From assembly GCA_021816625.1 (NCBI GenBank), contig JAKAXM010000006.1:1-64000 (forward strand): a DNA stretch of 64,000 nucleotides. Direction: 5' to 3'. Shown piece after piece: positions 15,325 to 24,946 of this stretch. A program made the position numbers and the translations under genes. The first letter of the stretch is position 1, and every line of letters begins with the position of its first letter. This DNA comes from Pseudomonadota bacterium (GTDB taxonomy: Bacteria; Pseudomonadota; Gammaproteobacteria; Acidiferrobacterales; Acidiferrobacteraceae). Under the pieces are notes generated by a model. It saw only the letters and a program-made list of their open reading frames with translations. It did not search any database and was not told where the DNA came from.

Positions 15325-17157
15325 TCACAGCTCGTCATTCACCCACCCACCCCTAAAGGGCCCGGAACCGGCGCGTGCCCGATGGGCGGCTGGCCCGCCC
15401 AGGGACAGGTTATGGGCGGTATTGATGAGCCCTACGTGTGAGAAGGCCTGCGGAAAGTTGCCGACCAGACGCCGTTGCTTGGTGTCGTACTCCTCGGCGA
15501 GCAGCCCCACATCATTGGCGACCCCGGCGACCCGCTCGAACACGGCGCAGGCCTTGGCCTTGTCACCATGGAGCGCGTAGTTGTCGGCCAACCAAAACGT
15601 ACAGGCCAAAAACGCCCCCTCGCCCGCATCCAGGCCGTCCTGGCCATCCGGCGTATAACGTCGCACAAAGCCATCACTCACGAGCTCGCGCTCGATCGCG
15701 CGCACCGTGTTAACCACGCGTTCATCGTGGGCTGGCAAAAAACCTACCAGCGCCAGCAGGAGCGCGGAGGCGTCGAGCTTGTCGCTGCCATAGCTTTGCA
15801 CGAAAGACTGTTTCTTCTCGTCATAGCCGTTCTGGCATACCTGGTCGTGTATGCGCTGGCGCAGGGCACGCCAGCGGTCCACCGGACCCTCTTGGCCGAA
15901 GTTTTCGACCGCCTTGACCGCGCGGTCGGCCGCCACCCAGGCCATGACCTGAGAAAAGACGTGGGGCCGGTTCGGACCGCGCTCTTCCCATAGCCCGGCG
16001 TCCGGCTGGTCCCAGCCTCCTTCCAAAAAATCCATGAGACCGCACTGAATGCCCCAACTGTTCTGGTCGTCGTGAAAACCCTGGCTACGGCTGAGGTGCA
16101 GGGCGTCCATCACCTCGCCATAGACGTCGATCTGGCACTGCTTGTAGGCGGCGTTACCCAAACGCACCGGCCGGCTGTGCGCGTAGCCTGGCAACCATGG
16201 GGCCTCGCGTTCTTCCAAAGAGCGCTCACCGCCCAGCCCGTACATGATCTGGATGCGTCCCGGCTGCCCCGCCACCGCCCGGCACAACCAGTCGCGCCAA
16301 GCGCGCGCCTCCTTGCGGAACCCCGCAAGACCCAGGGCGTACAAGGTGAATGTGGCGTCACGTAACCAGCAATAGCGGTAGTCCCAGTTGCGGGGGCCGC
16401 CCAGATCCTCCGGCAAGGACGTCGTCGCCGCCGCCACAATTCCGCCCGTAGGGTTGAAGGTGAGGGCCTTGAGCGTGAGCGCAGAACGCCGCACCAGGGG
16501 GGCGTAAGGACCCTCCTTGGGCATATGGCGGGCCCACTCGGTCCAAAAGGCCTCTGTTTGGGCCAAGGCCTGCTCCGGATCACGCCGCTTGGGTTCCGGG
16601 CGATACGAGGCACTGCGGGTGAGCACGAATGCCGCCTGTTGTCCCGCCGCCACCGTGAACGCGGCGTGGACCTCGCCGCCGGTCCGCACGAGCGGGCAGG
16701 GGGCATAGAGGAAATAGGCGTCGGGCCCGGCAAAGGCGTGCAGCCGGGATTCGTCGATCTGGACCCAGGGCAGCACCGACCCGTACTCGAGCCGCAGCCG
16801 CAGGGCGAGACGCATAGGCACTACGCCGGCCCGACCGTATAGAACGCGGATCACGTCGGTGACGCCGCCTGAGCGCGGCGAGGGCATGAAGTCGACGAGA
16901 TCGACAGCGCCATCGTCAGTCTCGAAACGGGTCTCAAGCACCAGGGTGTCTTCGCGATAGCGGCGCACCACCCGGCGCACCCCGCCTGCGGGGCTCAGCA
17001 AAAAGCGGCCGTGGTCCTCCGTACCGAGCAGGCCCGCAAGGCAGGCCGGGGAGCTGAACGTAGGGACGCATAACCAGTCGATCGAGCCGTCGCGGGCCAC
17101 CAAGGCGGCCGTATGGGTATTGCCGATCACGGCGTAGTCTTCTATCGGTGCACTCAT
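15325..17157 (-). CDS. Glycoside hydrolase family 15 protein (trehalase/glucoamylase-like)
   Basis: A 610-residue cytosolic GH15 protein; no signal peptide. The N-terminal beta domain starts IEDYAVIGNTHTAALVARDG and SIDWLCVPTFSSPA, usual in bacterial GH15 proteins. The (alpha/alpha)6 catalytic domain has GPRNWDYRYCWLRDATF (254-270) and GLWEERGP with the likely general acid at Glu391 or Glu392. Members hydrolyse alpha-glucosidic bonds, often in trehalose or maltooligosaccharides, by inversion. It stands alone on the minus strand. Confidence 0.85.
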   Translation of the reverse strand: MSAPIEDYAVIGNTHTAALVARDGSIDWLCVPTFSSPACLAGLLGTEDHGRFLLSPAGGVRRVVRRYREDTLVLETRFETDDGAVDLVDFMPSPRSGGVTDVIRVLYGRAGVVPMRLALRLRLEYGSVLPWVQIDESRLHAFAGPDAYFLYAPCPLVRTGGEVHAAFTVAAGQQAAFVLTRSASYRPEPKRRDPEQALAQTEAFWTEWARHMPKEGPYAPLVRRSALTLKALTFNPTGGIVAAATTSLPEDLGGPRNWDYRYCWLRDATFTLYALGLAGFRKEARAWRDWLCRAVAGQPGRIQIMYGLGGERSLEEREAPWLPGYAHSRPVRLGNAAYKQCQIDVYGEVMDALHLSRSQGFHDDQNSWGIQCGLMDFLEGGWDQPDAGLWEERGPNRPHVFSQVMAWVAADRAVKAVENFGQEGPVDRWRALRQRIHDQVCQNGYDEKKQSFVQSYGSDKLDASALLLALVGFLPAHDERVVNTVRAIERELVSDGFVRRYTPDGQDGLDAGEGAFLACTFWLADNYALHGDKAKACAVFERVAGVANDVGLLAEEYDTKQRRLVGNFPQAFSHVGLINTAHNLSLGGPAAHRARAGSGPFRGGWVNDEL

Positions 17158-17336
17158 AGGCTCCGAGTCTCAAGGGGGCGATGGCGAGGTGCCGCGGCCC
17201 CCATCATACGAACGGCGGGACGGCCCCGCATCCGCCCCGCGCAGGGTGGGGCCCGCAGCCGTACTTGCGCCGAGGCCTGGTTTTCCTTATAGTGCGGCGT
17301 CTTTGCATCCGAATACGCCCCTTGGCGAGGCGCACC

Positions 17337-17543
17337 ATGAAAGCCGATATCCATCCAGAATACCGAACCATAACCGTTACCTGTGCTTGCGGGAACGTCT
17401 TCAAGACCGGCTCCACCCTGGCTCACGATCTGGCCGTCGAGGTGTGCTCGGTCTGCCACCCGTTCTATACGGGCAAGCAGAAGATCGTGGATAGCACAGG
17501 GCGCGTCGAGAAGTTCCGTCAGAAGTACGGCCTGCGCAAGTAG
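17337..17543 (+). CDS. rpmE: 50S ribosomal protein L31, zinc-binding form
   Basis: 68 residues: [20 protein letters not shown], then [20 protein letters not shown] and a basic end. The cysteines of the zinc-binding (C+) form are present (C16, C18 and the CSVCH pair). The frame is open further upstream, but the family start and length fix the ATG at 17337. Malic enzyme follows after 14 bases. Confidence 0.96.
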   Translation: MKADIHPEYRTITVTCACGNVFKTGSTLAHDLAVEVCSVCHPFYTGKQKIVDSTGRVEKFRQKYGLRK

Positions 17544-17557
17544 GCGGTCTTCGGCGT

Positions 17558-18820
17558 ATGACCGATAAGACACGGGAGGCGGCGCTCGCCTATCACGCGG
17601 CGCATCCACCCGGAAAGATCGCGATCACCGCCACGAAGCCCTGCGATACGCAAGGCGAGTTGGCGCTCGCGTATACCCCAGGGGTCGCCGAGCCCGTGCG
17701 CGCGATCGCCGCAGACCCTGAAGACGCCTACCGTTACACCGCCAAAGGCAATCTCGTAGCCGTCGTAAGCGATGGGACCGCGGTGCTCGGTCTTGGCAAT
17801 GTCGGGGCGCTCGCATCCAAGCCCGTGCTCGAGGGCAAGGCCGTGCTCTTTAAGCGCTTCGCGGATATCGATGTCTTCGATCTCGAGATCGACGCCCCGG
17901 ACCCGGAGCAGTTCATTGAGATCGTTGCCGCGCTGGCACCCACCTTCGGCGGCATCAACCTCGAAGATATCGCGGCGCCGGCCTGCTTTGCGATCGAAAA
18001 GGCCCTGCGCGAACGGCTGTCCATCCCGGTATTTCACGACGACCAGCACGGTACCGCCGTGATCGTCTGCGCGGGCCTCCTAAACGCCCTCGAACTGCAA
18101 GGCAAGTCCCTGCCGGGCGCGCGCATCGTCTGTCTGGGCGCCGGCGCGGCCGGTCTCACCTCCATGCGGCTGCTCATGCGGCTGGGGGCGCGGCGCGAAA
18201 ACATCAGCCTCGTGGATAGTCGCGGGGTGATCCATAGTGAACGCACCGACCTAAACGACTACAAACGCGAATTCGCTCATGTGACGACCTTGCGCACGCT
18301 GCGCGATGCCATGGCGGGGGCGGATGTGTTCGTTGGGGTCGCGGCAGCGGGACTCGTCGATGCCGCCATGGTGCAAAGCATGGCGGCGCGCCCGATCGTG
18401 TTCGCCTTGGCAAATCCGGTGCCGGAAATCCTGCCGGAACAGGCGCACGCCGCCCGTCCCGACCTCGTAATGGCCACCGGGCGCTCCGACTACCCCAATC
18501 AGATCAATAACGTCCTGGGCTTCCCGTTCATCTTTCGGGGAGCGCTTGACGTACGCGCGCGGCAGATCAACGAGGCCATGCAGCTCGCCGCCGTCCATGC
18601 CCTAAGCGCCCTCGGGCGGCTACCGGTGCCGGCGGAGGTCCTCAAGGCCTACCGGCTGGAGCGGCTCGAGTACGGCCCGGATTATTTCATACCGAAACCC
18701 CTCGATCCGCGTCTCCGGGACTGGGTGCCACCGGCGGTCGCGCGCGCCGCGATCGCAAGCGGCGTGGCCAAGGCCCCCTATCCCCGCCATTACCCCGCAG
18801 ACGCCGGCGCGCGGACTTAA
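17558..18820 (+). CDS. maeB: NAD(P)-dependent malic enzyme, short form
   Basis: A 420-residue malic enzyme converting malate to pyruvate and CO2. Seen: [30 protein letters not shown], the metal/substrate segment [13 protein letters not shown] and [12 protein letters not shown], a Rossmann motif [11 protein letters not shown], and ALANPVPEI. It lacks the C-terminal phosphotransacetylase domain of long MaeB proteins. It opens a four-gene run (malic enzyme, malate dehydrogenase-like, prmB) directly after rpmE, with an AT-containing gap of 59 bases before the next gene. Confidence 0.92.
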   Translation: MTDKTREAALAYHAAHPPGKIAITATKPCDTQGELALAYTPGVAEPVRAIAADPEDAYRYTAKGNLVAVVSDGTAVLGLGNVGALASKPVLEGKAVLFKRFADIDVFDLEIDAPDPEQFIEIVAALAPTFGGINLEDIAAPACFAIEKALRERLSIPVFHDDQHGTAVIVCAGLLNALELQGKSLPGARIVCLGAGAAGLTSMRLLMRLGARRENISLVDSRGVIHSERTDLNDYKREFAHVTTLRTLRDAMAGADVFVGVAAAGLVDAAMVQSMAARPIVFALANPVPEILPEQAHAARPDLVMATGRSDYPNQINNVLGFPFIFRGALDVRARQINEAMQLAAVHALSALGRLPVPAEVLKAYRLERLEYGPDYFIPKPLDPRLRDWVPPAVARAAIASGVAKAPYPRHYPADAGART

Positions 18821-18879
18821 ATCGGGTTCCAAACGTCTATACTTTAAGTATGAAGGTCAGACGGCCGCGGGGGCCCGGA

Positions 18880-19812
18880 ATGAAGAAGATCTGTGTCGTG
18901 GGTAGTGGCCCTATCGGGGAAAGTACGGCGCAGATCCTCGCCCAGCGGGAGCTTTGCCAGGAGATCGTGTTGATAGCCAACCACGAGGATCTCGTGGAAG
19001 CAGCCGTCGTCGATCTGCTCCAGAGCGCAGCCCTTTTGGGCTTTGATACGCGCGTACGGGGCAGCACGGACATGAATGCGGTGGTCGGTGCCGACGCGGT
19101 CATCATTTCCGCCGGCACTCCCGAGCCCGCTCGCCTCGAGACCGACCCGGCCATCGACGCTAGCGCCGGGCTCGTAGCGGCCGCGGCGCGGGCGGCGGGC
19201 GCCCTGGCCCCAGAGGCGCTCCTCCTCGTGGTTAGCGATCCGGCCCCCCTCATGACCCATATCGCCTGGCACCAGAGTGGGCTCGAACGAGAACGGGTGA
19301 TAGGGGTAGCGGGCGCGCTCGACGCGGCGCGGATGGCAAGCCTCATCGCCATCGAGGCCGGACTCTCGGTGCGCGACGTACGGGCGCTAGTCATGGGCCG
19401 CTATGGCGATACGGTGTTACCGCTCCCCCGCTACAGCACGATAAGTGGCATACCGGTAAGCGAGTTCCTGAGCGAGGCCGCCATCGAGCGGGTGCTGCGG
19501 CGTATGCGCCAGGGGACGGTCCTGCCCCATAGGGCCATCGGGAACTCGGTAGCACCCGCAGAGGCAGTCGTGGCACTCATAGATGCCGTCGCCCGCAATC
19601 GGTCTCGGATCCTGCCCGCCGTATGCGTCCTGGACGGCGAGTATGGCGAGACCGGCGTCGCGCTGGATGTGCCCGCGGTCATAGGGGGCCAAGGTATCGA
19701 GAAGATCGTGGAGCTGCCGCTAAACGTCGCCGAACAACAGGCCTTGCATGCGTCTGCTGGAGCGGTCCGCGCGGATCTCGCACGCCTGCCCCCGCCCTAT
19801 CGATCGCCGTGA
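18880..19812 (+). CDS. Malate dehydrogenase-like protein lacking catalytic residues
   Basis: A 310-residue member of the lactate/malate dehydrogenase family, best resembling LDH-like MDH: VVGSGPIGESTAQILA, AWHQSGLERERVIGVAGALD, VLDGEYGETGVALDVP. Key residues differ. The catalytic His of GGHGD is Tyr (GRYGDTVLP). The mobile-loop Arg residues of PRKPGMTR are absent (PEPARLETD). The Asn of SNP is Asp (SDPAP). The acidic NAD-ribose residue after the second strand is Ala. Only the Asp/Arg pair of LDxAR is kept. It is unlikely to be a working malate dehydrogenase. I chose the ATG at 18880, which gives family length. ATG at 18850 is also possible: TATACT lies just upstream of it. Confidence 0.8.
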   Translation: MKKICVVGSGPIGESTAQILAQRELCQEIVLIANHEDLVEAAVVDLLQSAALLGFDTRVRGSTDMNAVVGADAVIISAGTPEPARLETDPAIDASAGLVAAAARAAGALAPEALLLVVSDPAPLMTHIAWHQSGLERERVIGVAGALDAARMASLIAIEAGLSVRDVRALVMGRYGDTVLPLPRYSTISGIPVSEFLSEAAIERVLRRMRQGTVLPHRAIGNSVAPAEAVVALIDAVARNRSRILPAVCVLDGEYGETGVALDVPAVIGGQGIEKIVELPLNVAEQQALHASAGAVRADLARLPPPYRSP

Positions 19813-20714
19813 GGGCGTTTGCCGCCCCGCGGACGGTCCGCGACTATGTCTTGTATGGGGAACGCAGGCTTCGCGCGGCGCGCGTGGGCTTTGGCCACGG
19901 CACCGACAACGCCCGCGATGAGGCGGCCTGGCTCGTCGCCGGGGCCTTGGGTATCGCGCCCCAGGCCTTGGCGGCACACCTCGCGCGCCGCCCCGACCGG
20001 GGGGCCGCCGCGCGCATCCGCGCCCTGTTGGCCGCCCGTATCCGCACCCGCCAACCGCTTGCCTATCTACTGCACGAGGCCTGGTTTGCAGGCCGCGCCT
20101 ACTATATCGACCCGCGCGCCATCGTTCCCCGCTCCTTGATCGGTGAGTTCCTCGCCCCCGGCGCACCATCGCCGCTTGCCGATCCTGAGATAAGCACCGT
20201 GCTCGACTTGTGTACCGGTAGTGGGGCGCTGGCGATCGCGGCCGCCTACGCCTTCCCCGCGGCCCGGGTCGACGCCGTCGACTTGTCGGCCGACGCCCTG
20301 GCGGTGGCCGCTCGCAATGTCCGCCGCCATGGGCTCGCCGCGCGCGTAAACCTGATCCAGAGCGACCTTTTTACGGCGCTGGCCGGTCGCCGCTACGATC
20401 TCATTCTAAGCAACCCCCCCTACGTCCCGCGCGCGGACATGGCCGCCCTCCCTCGCGAATATCGCGCCGAACCGGCGCTGGCGCTGGTCGCGGGCGACGA
20501 TGGCCTGGCGCTCGCCCTACCCATTCTGCGCACAGCCCCCCACCACCTGACCGCAGACGGCCGTCTGGTCCTGGAGCTCGGTGCGACGCGCGCCGCGCTC
20601 GAGTCGCGGTTTCCCGACCAGGCCTTCTTGTGGCTTTCGACGGTGGGTGATGAGTCCGTGGGGTATTGGCACCGCGACGACCTGCTCGCCTGGGCGCAGC
20701 AAACCCGCCGTTAA
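19809..20714 (+). CDS. prmB: PrmB-type N5-glutamine methyltransferase
   Basis: A 301-residue SAM-dependent methyltransferase that in its best-known form methylates a glutamine of ribosomal protein L3. Helical N-terminal domain (TVRDYVLYGERRL, then NARDEAAWLVAGALGI), then PLAYLLHEAWFAGRAYYID, the SAM motif VLDLCTGSGALAI (~residue 135), and the catalytic SNPPYVPR. PrmC is related, but the WFxG..YYID segment and SNPPYVPR favour PrmB. The GTG start overlaps the preceding stop (GTGA), indicating translational coupling. Confidence 0.85.
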   Translation: MRAFAAPRTVRDYVLYGERRLRAARVGFGHGTDNARDEAAWLVAGALGIAPQALAAHLARRPDRGAAARIRALLAARIRTRQPLAYLLHEAWFAGRAYYIDPRAIVPRSLIGEFLAPGAPSPLADPEISTVLDLCTGSGALAIAAAYAFPAARVDAVDLSADALAVAARNVRRHGLAARVNLIQSDLFTALAGRRYDLILSNPPYVPRADMAALPREYRAEPALALVAGDDGLALALPILRTAPHHLTADGRLVLELGATRAALESRFPDQAFLWLSTVGDESVGYWHRDDLLAWAQQTRR

Positions 20715-20722
20715 ACCGAGCG

Positions 20723-20754
20723 TGGTCCGGAAATACGCCGGCTCCGGCGGACCA
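20723..20754. other. Inverted repeat between convergent prmB and the lipoprotein gene
   Basis: TGGTCCG and CGGACCA enclose a second stem GCCGG/CCGGC. Position suits a shared 3' hairpin, but there is no T run. Confidence 0.35.
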
Positions 20755-21198
20755 TCAGCGTGCCCGACAGGGGCCGCTACGGTGGCCCGTGAACGCCTGA
20801 TGTTCCCGCAAAGTGCCAAGCGGGGTGTTCATGGCGATGCGGGCCTCACCCCGGAAACTGCGCCGATCCGGGGCTAGGCGCAGGCGCACTAAGATCGCCG
20901 CGGCCACGGTCCCACGCCCGCCGGGGGCTGCGAGTTGGCAGCGTTCGCGTAAGACGACGACCGCACCCTGTACGACGAGGGGGCCTACGATGCGACAGCG
21001 CCCCCCTTCGTGACGGAGGATGTCGCGGATCCGTACGCGACCATCCGGCAGACAAGTCGAATAATGGAGCGGGGCCACCGGCCCCAGGGTTCGCAGCCGC
21101 CACTCGCCGGGCGCGACCTGCAATTGCCCGGCGCAGCCGGCCGCATAAAGGGCGGCCGCCGTCCCCAGGATCAAGACCCACGCCTTACGATCAAGCAT
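20755..21198 (-). CDS. DUF3617-like small lipoprotein
   Basis: A 147-residue protein with an N-terminal hydrophobic segment ending YAAGC, a lipobox-like cleavage site, then VAPGEWRL and later CLPDGRVRIRDIL with paired cysteines. This arrangement matches the DUF3617 family of unknown function, found in the periplasm. The ATG at 21198 is preceded by GGAGGGG at proper spacing; longer frames lack this. It sits downstream of the beta-oxidation genes after a 41-base gap and may be the last gene of another unit or stand alone. Confidence 0.6.
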   Translation of the reverse strand: MLDRKAWVLILGTAAALYAAGCAGQLQVAPGEWRLRTLGPVAPLHYSTCLPDGRVRIRDILRHEGGRCRIVGPLVVQGAVVVLRERCQLAAPGGRGTVAAAILVRLRLAPDRRSFRGEARIAMNTPLGTLREHQAFTGHRSGPCRAR

Positions 21199-21239
21199 AA
21201 CAACGCCCCTCCACGCGCCGCGACCGCCGCCGGCCATCG

Positions 21240-22928
21240 CTATGACGGCCGCTTACCCTCATCACGGTCCTTGTAAAGCGCCTCTATCGCCGCCGCGTAG
21301 CGCGCCTCTATCCACTGACGCCGCACCTTCAAAGTCGGCGTCAAATAACCGTTTTCGGTAGTCCATGGGCCCGCCACCCGCAGCACGCGGCGGATACGGG
21401 TATAGCCGGGGAAGTTCCCAAGCTGGGCATTGGCGCGATCCCGCAGGATACGTTCATTGTCGATCGCGCTGACGGCAAGCAATGCGAGATCGCCCCGCCC
21501 CTCCCCGACCACCAGGGCCTGTTCGAAGGCGGTATCCGCTAGGATGGCCCGTTCGACATCGGCCGGCGCAACCTTCTCGCCGCTCGACAAGACGATGATG
21601 TCCTTGGCGCGACCGGTCACGTACAAAAGGCCGGCCGTGAGTCTCCCCAGATCCCCGGTATGAAAAAACCCGTCGGCGTCCAGCACCTCGGCACTGGCCT
21701 CCGGACGGTTCCAGTAACCAGCCATAACGTTCGGACCCTTGACGCAGATCTCCTCCTTTACGATGCGCACCTGCACATTGTCGAGGGGGCGTCCGACCGA
21801 GGCCAGGTCACGGTCGGCATAGCGGTTACAGCTGATCACAGGCGCGGTCTCGGTCAAACCATAGCCCTGCAAAAAATGCAGGCCGAGCCCGGAAAAAAAT
21901 CCGAGCAGGGACTCCGAGGCCGGCGCGCCGCCGATAAAGACGTAGCGCAAACGACCCCCAAGGCGGCGGCGCACGGCGCGCCCCACCGTAAGGTTATAAC
22001 AAAAGGCCTTGAGGGCGGTTCCCCACGATGCCCGCCTTTGGTGGACCTTAAACCCGAGCTCGGCGGCGCGCGTGACCCATCGCCAGCGCCGCGGCGCTCC
22101 TTGCAACTCATCTTGTAGGCGCGCGTAACTACGCTCGAAGATCTTTGGAACGCTCACAAGGATGGTCGGCCGCGCCGCCTGCAAGTCCGCGCCGAGCTCT
22201 GTTATGCCTCGCGAAAACACCGTGTGCGCGCCCATGGCGATCGCCACGTACTCGCCGACGGTGCGCTCGAGCATATGGGAGAGCGGCAGAAACGATAGGA
22301 AGCGATGGCGGCCGGCCGCTACCTCCGGGATCGCATCCAAGAGACCTTCGATATTGGCCAGCACATTGCCGTGGCTGAGCATCACACCCTTCGGACGCCC
22401 GGTGGTGCCCGAGGTGTACACGATGGTGGCGAGATCCTCACGCCCAACCGCGACCGGCGCAGGTCGGGGACCGGGGGCCGCGGCCAGCCAATGGGCGAAG
22501 GCCACAACCCCCCGCATCTCCTTCAATCCCACGATGCCGTCCAGGCCGCAGGCCAGTATCTCGGGGCTCGGCGCGCGATCGGTAAATAGCCAGCGGACGC
22601 CGGCATCGGTCAGACTATAGGCGATGTTATCGGGTCTATCATTGTAGAATAATGGAACTACGACGAGACCCAGGGATAACGCGGCCATGTCGCAGAAGAC
22701 CCAGTGGGGCGCGTTATAGGCGCAGATCCCGATACGGTCACCGCGGCGCAGGCCGCTTGCGGCCAGGGCCGCGGCGATCTCCTCCACGGCCGCACCCGCC
22801 TCCTGCCAGGTGTAGTCTCGCCAGGTCCGGCCGTCATGTCCGGTGTAGGCGCGCGCACCAGGGCTCGCTGCGACCCGTGCCGCAAACAAATCGGCGAGAC
22901 TGGCAAATGGGCGGCCCGCCACGATCAC
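21240..22928 (-). CDS. fadD: Long-chain acyl-CoA synthetase (AMP-binding)
   Basis: A 562-residue acyl-adenylate-forming ligase that activates fatty acids with ATP and CoA. Motifs: P-loop YTSGTTGRPKGVMLSHGN (~residue 165), the YGLTETAPV segment, and FHTGDLGRL with the hinge GRAKDIIVLSSGEKV. The C-terminal end carries the acyl-transfer lysine region (TLKVRRQWIEARY). The type is closest to long-chain ligases of the FadD15/FAA family. The start is GTG at 22928, overlapping the preceding stop as GTGA; a second GTG lies two codons on. It is the last gene of the beta-oxidation operon. Confidence 0.88.
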   Translation of the reverse strand: MIVAGRPFASLADLFAARVAASPGARAYTGHDGRTWRDYTWQEAGAAVEEIAAALAASGLRRGDRIGICAYNAPHWVFCDMAALSLGLVVVPLFYNDRPDNIAYSLTDAGVRWLFTDRAPSPEILACGLDGIVGLKEMRGVVAFAHWLAAAPGPRPAPVAVGREDLATIVYTSGTTGRPKGVMLSHGNVLANIEGLLDAIPEVAAGRHRFLSFLPLSHMLERTVGEYVAIAMGAHTVFSRGITELGADLQAARPTILVSVPKIFERSYARLQDELQGAPRRWRWVTRAAELGFKVHQRRASWGTALKAFCYNLTVGRAVRRRLGGRLRYVFIGGAPASESLLGFFSGLGLHFLQGYGLTETAPVISCNRYADRDLASVGRPLDNVQVRIVKEEICVKGPNVMAGYWNRPEASAEVLDADGFFHTGDLGRLTAGLLYVTGRAKDIIVLSSGEKVAPADVERAILADTAFEQALVVGEGRGDLALLAVSAIDNERILRDRANAQLGNFPGYTRIRRVLRVAGPWTTENGYLTPTLKVRRQWIEARYAAAIEALYKDRDEGKRPS

Positions 22929-24946
22929 TTGGTCAACGCCAGATGGGGGAAGACCCCAACTTCGGACCACGCGGCATCCGGACTGAAACGGGCGCCGTGA
23001 CGCCCGGTCAGTTCCTCGAGGCGGGCCCGCACCTCGGTCTTGCCCAACGCTTCGGCATAGGCAAGCGGTCCGCCCCGAAACGGGGCGAACCCGGTGCCGT
23101 AAACGAGGCCGATGTCGACGAGATCCGCATCGGCGACGAGCTGCAGACGGAGGCAACGCGCCGCCTCGTTGACGAGACGCATGATGAGGCGCTCGGCCAC
23201 GGCCGGGTCCGGCGGGGGCCGGCGGAACGTCCAGGCGCGGCGCCGCGGGTAGGTGTAGAACCCGCGTCCCGACTTCTTGCCCAGCCATCCGGCGGCCACC
23301 TGGCGCGCGAGCAGTGAGGGCACCGGCAGGTCCAGCGCCGCCCCAAGATTTTGGGCCACCGCGAGGCAGGTATCGAGACCTATGATGTCGGCCAGGGTGA
23401 TCGGGCCCATGGGCATCCCAAAGTCGGTCGCCGCGCGGTCGATCTCGGCGAGCGCCACCCCCTCCTCGGCGAGACTCATGGCCTCCAGCAGATAGGGCAG
23501 CAGGACCCGATTGACGAGGAAGCCGGGTGCGCTACGCACGACGATGGGCAAGCGGTCCAAGGCCACGGCCAGGCTACGCGCGGCAGCCAGGACCGGCGGG
23601 GCCGTGGCCGGCCCGGCAATGACCTCGATCAACGGCATCTTCGCGACCGGATTGAAGAAATGCAGACCGACCAGGCGCTCGGGGCGCGTCAGGACCGCGG
23701 CAAGTTCGTCCAAGGGAATACTCGAGGTGTTGGTTGCCATGATGGCATGAGCCGGAAGCCGCCCCTCGATCGCAGCCAACAAGGCACGCTTGGCATCCCG
23801 ATCCTCGGGTATGGCCTCGATGACCAGATCCGCCCGGGTAAGACCCGCCCCTTTCCCGTCCAAAAACAGACGGTCGGCGGCAAAGACGGCCGCACGCGGC
23901 GGGAGACGCCGGGCGAACAAGGCATGGGCCCGGCGCAAGGCCGCGGCCAGGATTGCGGGCTCACGATCCTGGAGGCTTACGCTAAAACCCTTCAAGGCCG
24001 CCCAGGCCGCGATCTCGGCGCCCATGACGCCGGCCCCAATGACGTGGATGCGACGCACATCGTGGGGCTCAGCGCGCGCCTGCCGCTTCAACTCCTCGGA
24101 CACCTCGAACAAGTGGACGAGGTGGCGACTGGCCGGGCTGACCAGCAGTTCGGCGCAAGACAAGGCCTCGGCCTCCAGGCCGGCCTGCCGACTCCACAAC
24201 GAGAGGATACGGCAAGGTGCCGGGTAGTGACCGCAATCGACCTGGGTCTTCAACCGCCACGACCAGGCGGCGCCAACATAGGGCCGCAGCCACGGCACGG
24301 CCAGCGCGGCCGCCCACCACGGCGGCCGCGCCCGTGCCGGCACCTTGTGCAGATAGGTGCGGGCGGCGGTCACGATCTCTCGTTCGGGCACACAGTCGTC
24401 GACAAGCCCTAGGGCATGGGCGCGGCGTGGGGCGAGCGAGCGCCCACTCAGCATAAGCGATAAGGCGGCGACCGCGCCGATCACCGCGGGTAGCCGCACC
24501 GTTCCGCCAAAACCCGGATGGATGCCGAGCCGCACCTCCGGCAGGCCCAGCGTCGTGCGGTCATCGTCGCAGGCGATGCGATAGCTGCAGGCGAGAGCGA
24601 GTTCAAGGCCGCCCCCCAGACAGGGTCCGTGGATGGCGGCGACCGACGGGTAGGGGAGCCGGCTCAAGCGTGTGAGCACCATTTGCCCGGCGCGTGTGAG
24701 CTCGGCGGCCCGCGCCGCGTCGGGTATGTGCCGGAATTCATGGATGTCGGCGCCCACCGAGAAGCCCTCGGGTTTCCCGGAACGGATCACAAGGCCGCGC
24801 AGGGACCGGGTTTCGAGTGTCGCCAATAGCTGGTCGAGCTCGCCCAGGACCTCGCGTGACAAGACGTTCTGGCGCCGGCCGGGGACATCCAGGATGAGTT
24901 CGGCGATGTCCCCGGCCTCTTTCAGGGTCCAGCTGCAGGCCCTCAT
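22925..24946 (-). CDS. fadB: FadB-like enoyl-CoA hydratase / 3-hydroxyacyl-CoA dehydrogenase
   Basis: A 673-residue bifunctional enzyme for steps two and three of beta-oxidation. The N-terminal crotonase domain (~1-200) has HGPCLGGGLELALAC and LGLPEVRLGIHPGFGG, with both catalytic Glu residues in place. The NAD-binding domain starts RIHVIGAGVMGAEIAAW (~310), with the catalytic His in GLHFFNPVAKMPLIEVI. Two C-terminal HAD domains follow (SAPGFLVNRVLLPY; DIGLVYGTGFAPFRGG). The ATG at 24946 overlaps the thiolase stop (ATGA). Shorter than E. coli FadB (~729), closer to the FadJ/peroxisomal type. Confidence 0.9.
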   Translation of the reverse strand: MRACSWTLKEAGDIAELILDVPGRRQNVLSREVLGELDQLLATLETRSLRGLVIRSGKPEGFSVGADIHEFRHIPDAARAAELTRAGQMVLTRLSRLPYPSVAAIHGPCLGGGLELALACSYRIACDDDRTTLGLPEVRLGIHPGFGGTVRLPAVIGAVAALSLMLSGRSLAPRRAHALGLVDDCVPEREIVTAARTYLHKVPARARPPWWAAALAVPWLRPYVGAAWSWRLKTQVDCGHYPAPCRILSLWSRQAGLEAEALSCAELLVSPASRHLVHLFEVSEELKRQARAEPHDVRRIHVIGAGVMGAEIAAWAALKGFSVSLQDREPAILAAALRRAHALFARRLPPRAAVFAADRLFLDGKGAGLTRADLVIEAIPEDRDAKRALLAAIEGRLPAHAIMATNTSSIPLDELAAVLTRPERLVGLHFFNPVAKMPLIEVIAGPATAPPVLAAARSLAVALDRLPIVVRSAPGFLVNRVLLPYLLEAMSLAEEGVALAEIDRAATDFGMPMGPITLADIIGLDTCLAVAQNLGAALDLPVPSLLARQVAAGWLGKKSGRGFYTYPRRRAWTFRRPPPDPAVAERLIMRLVNEAARCLRLQLVADADLVDIGLVYGTGFAPFRGGPLAYAEALGKTEVRARLEELTGRHGARFSPDAAWSEVGVFPHLALTK

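Noticed and set aside
23351-24412. 353-codon plus-strand open frame opposite the FadB-like gene
   Set aside because: Antisense shadow. Low-complexity composition (Gly, Arg, Asp, Gln) and no recognisable domain.
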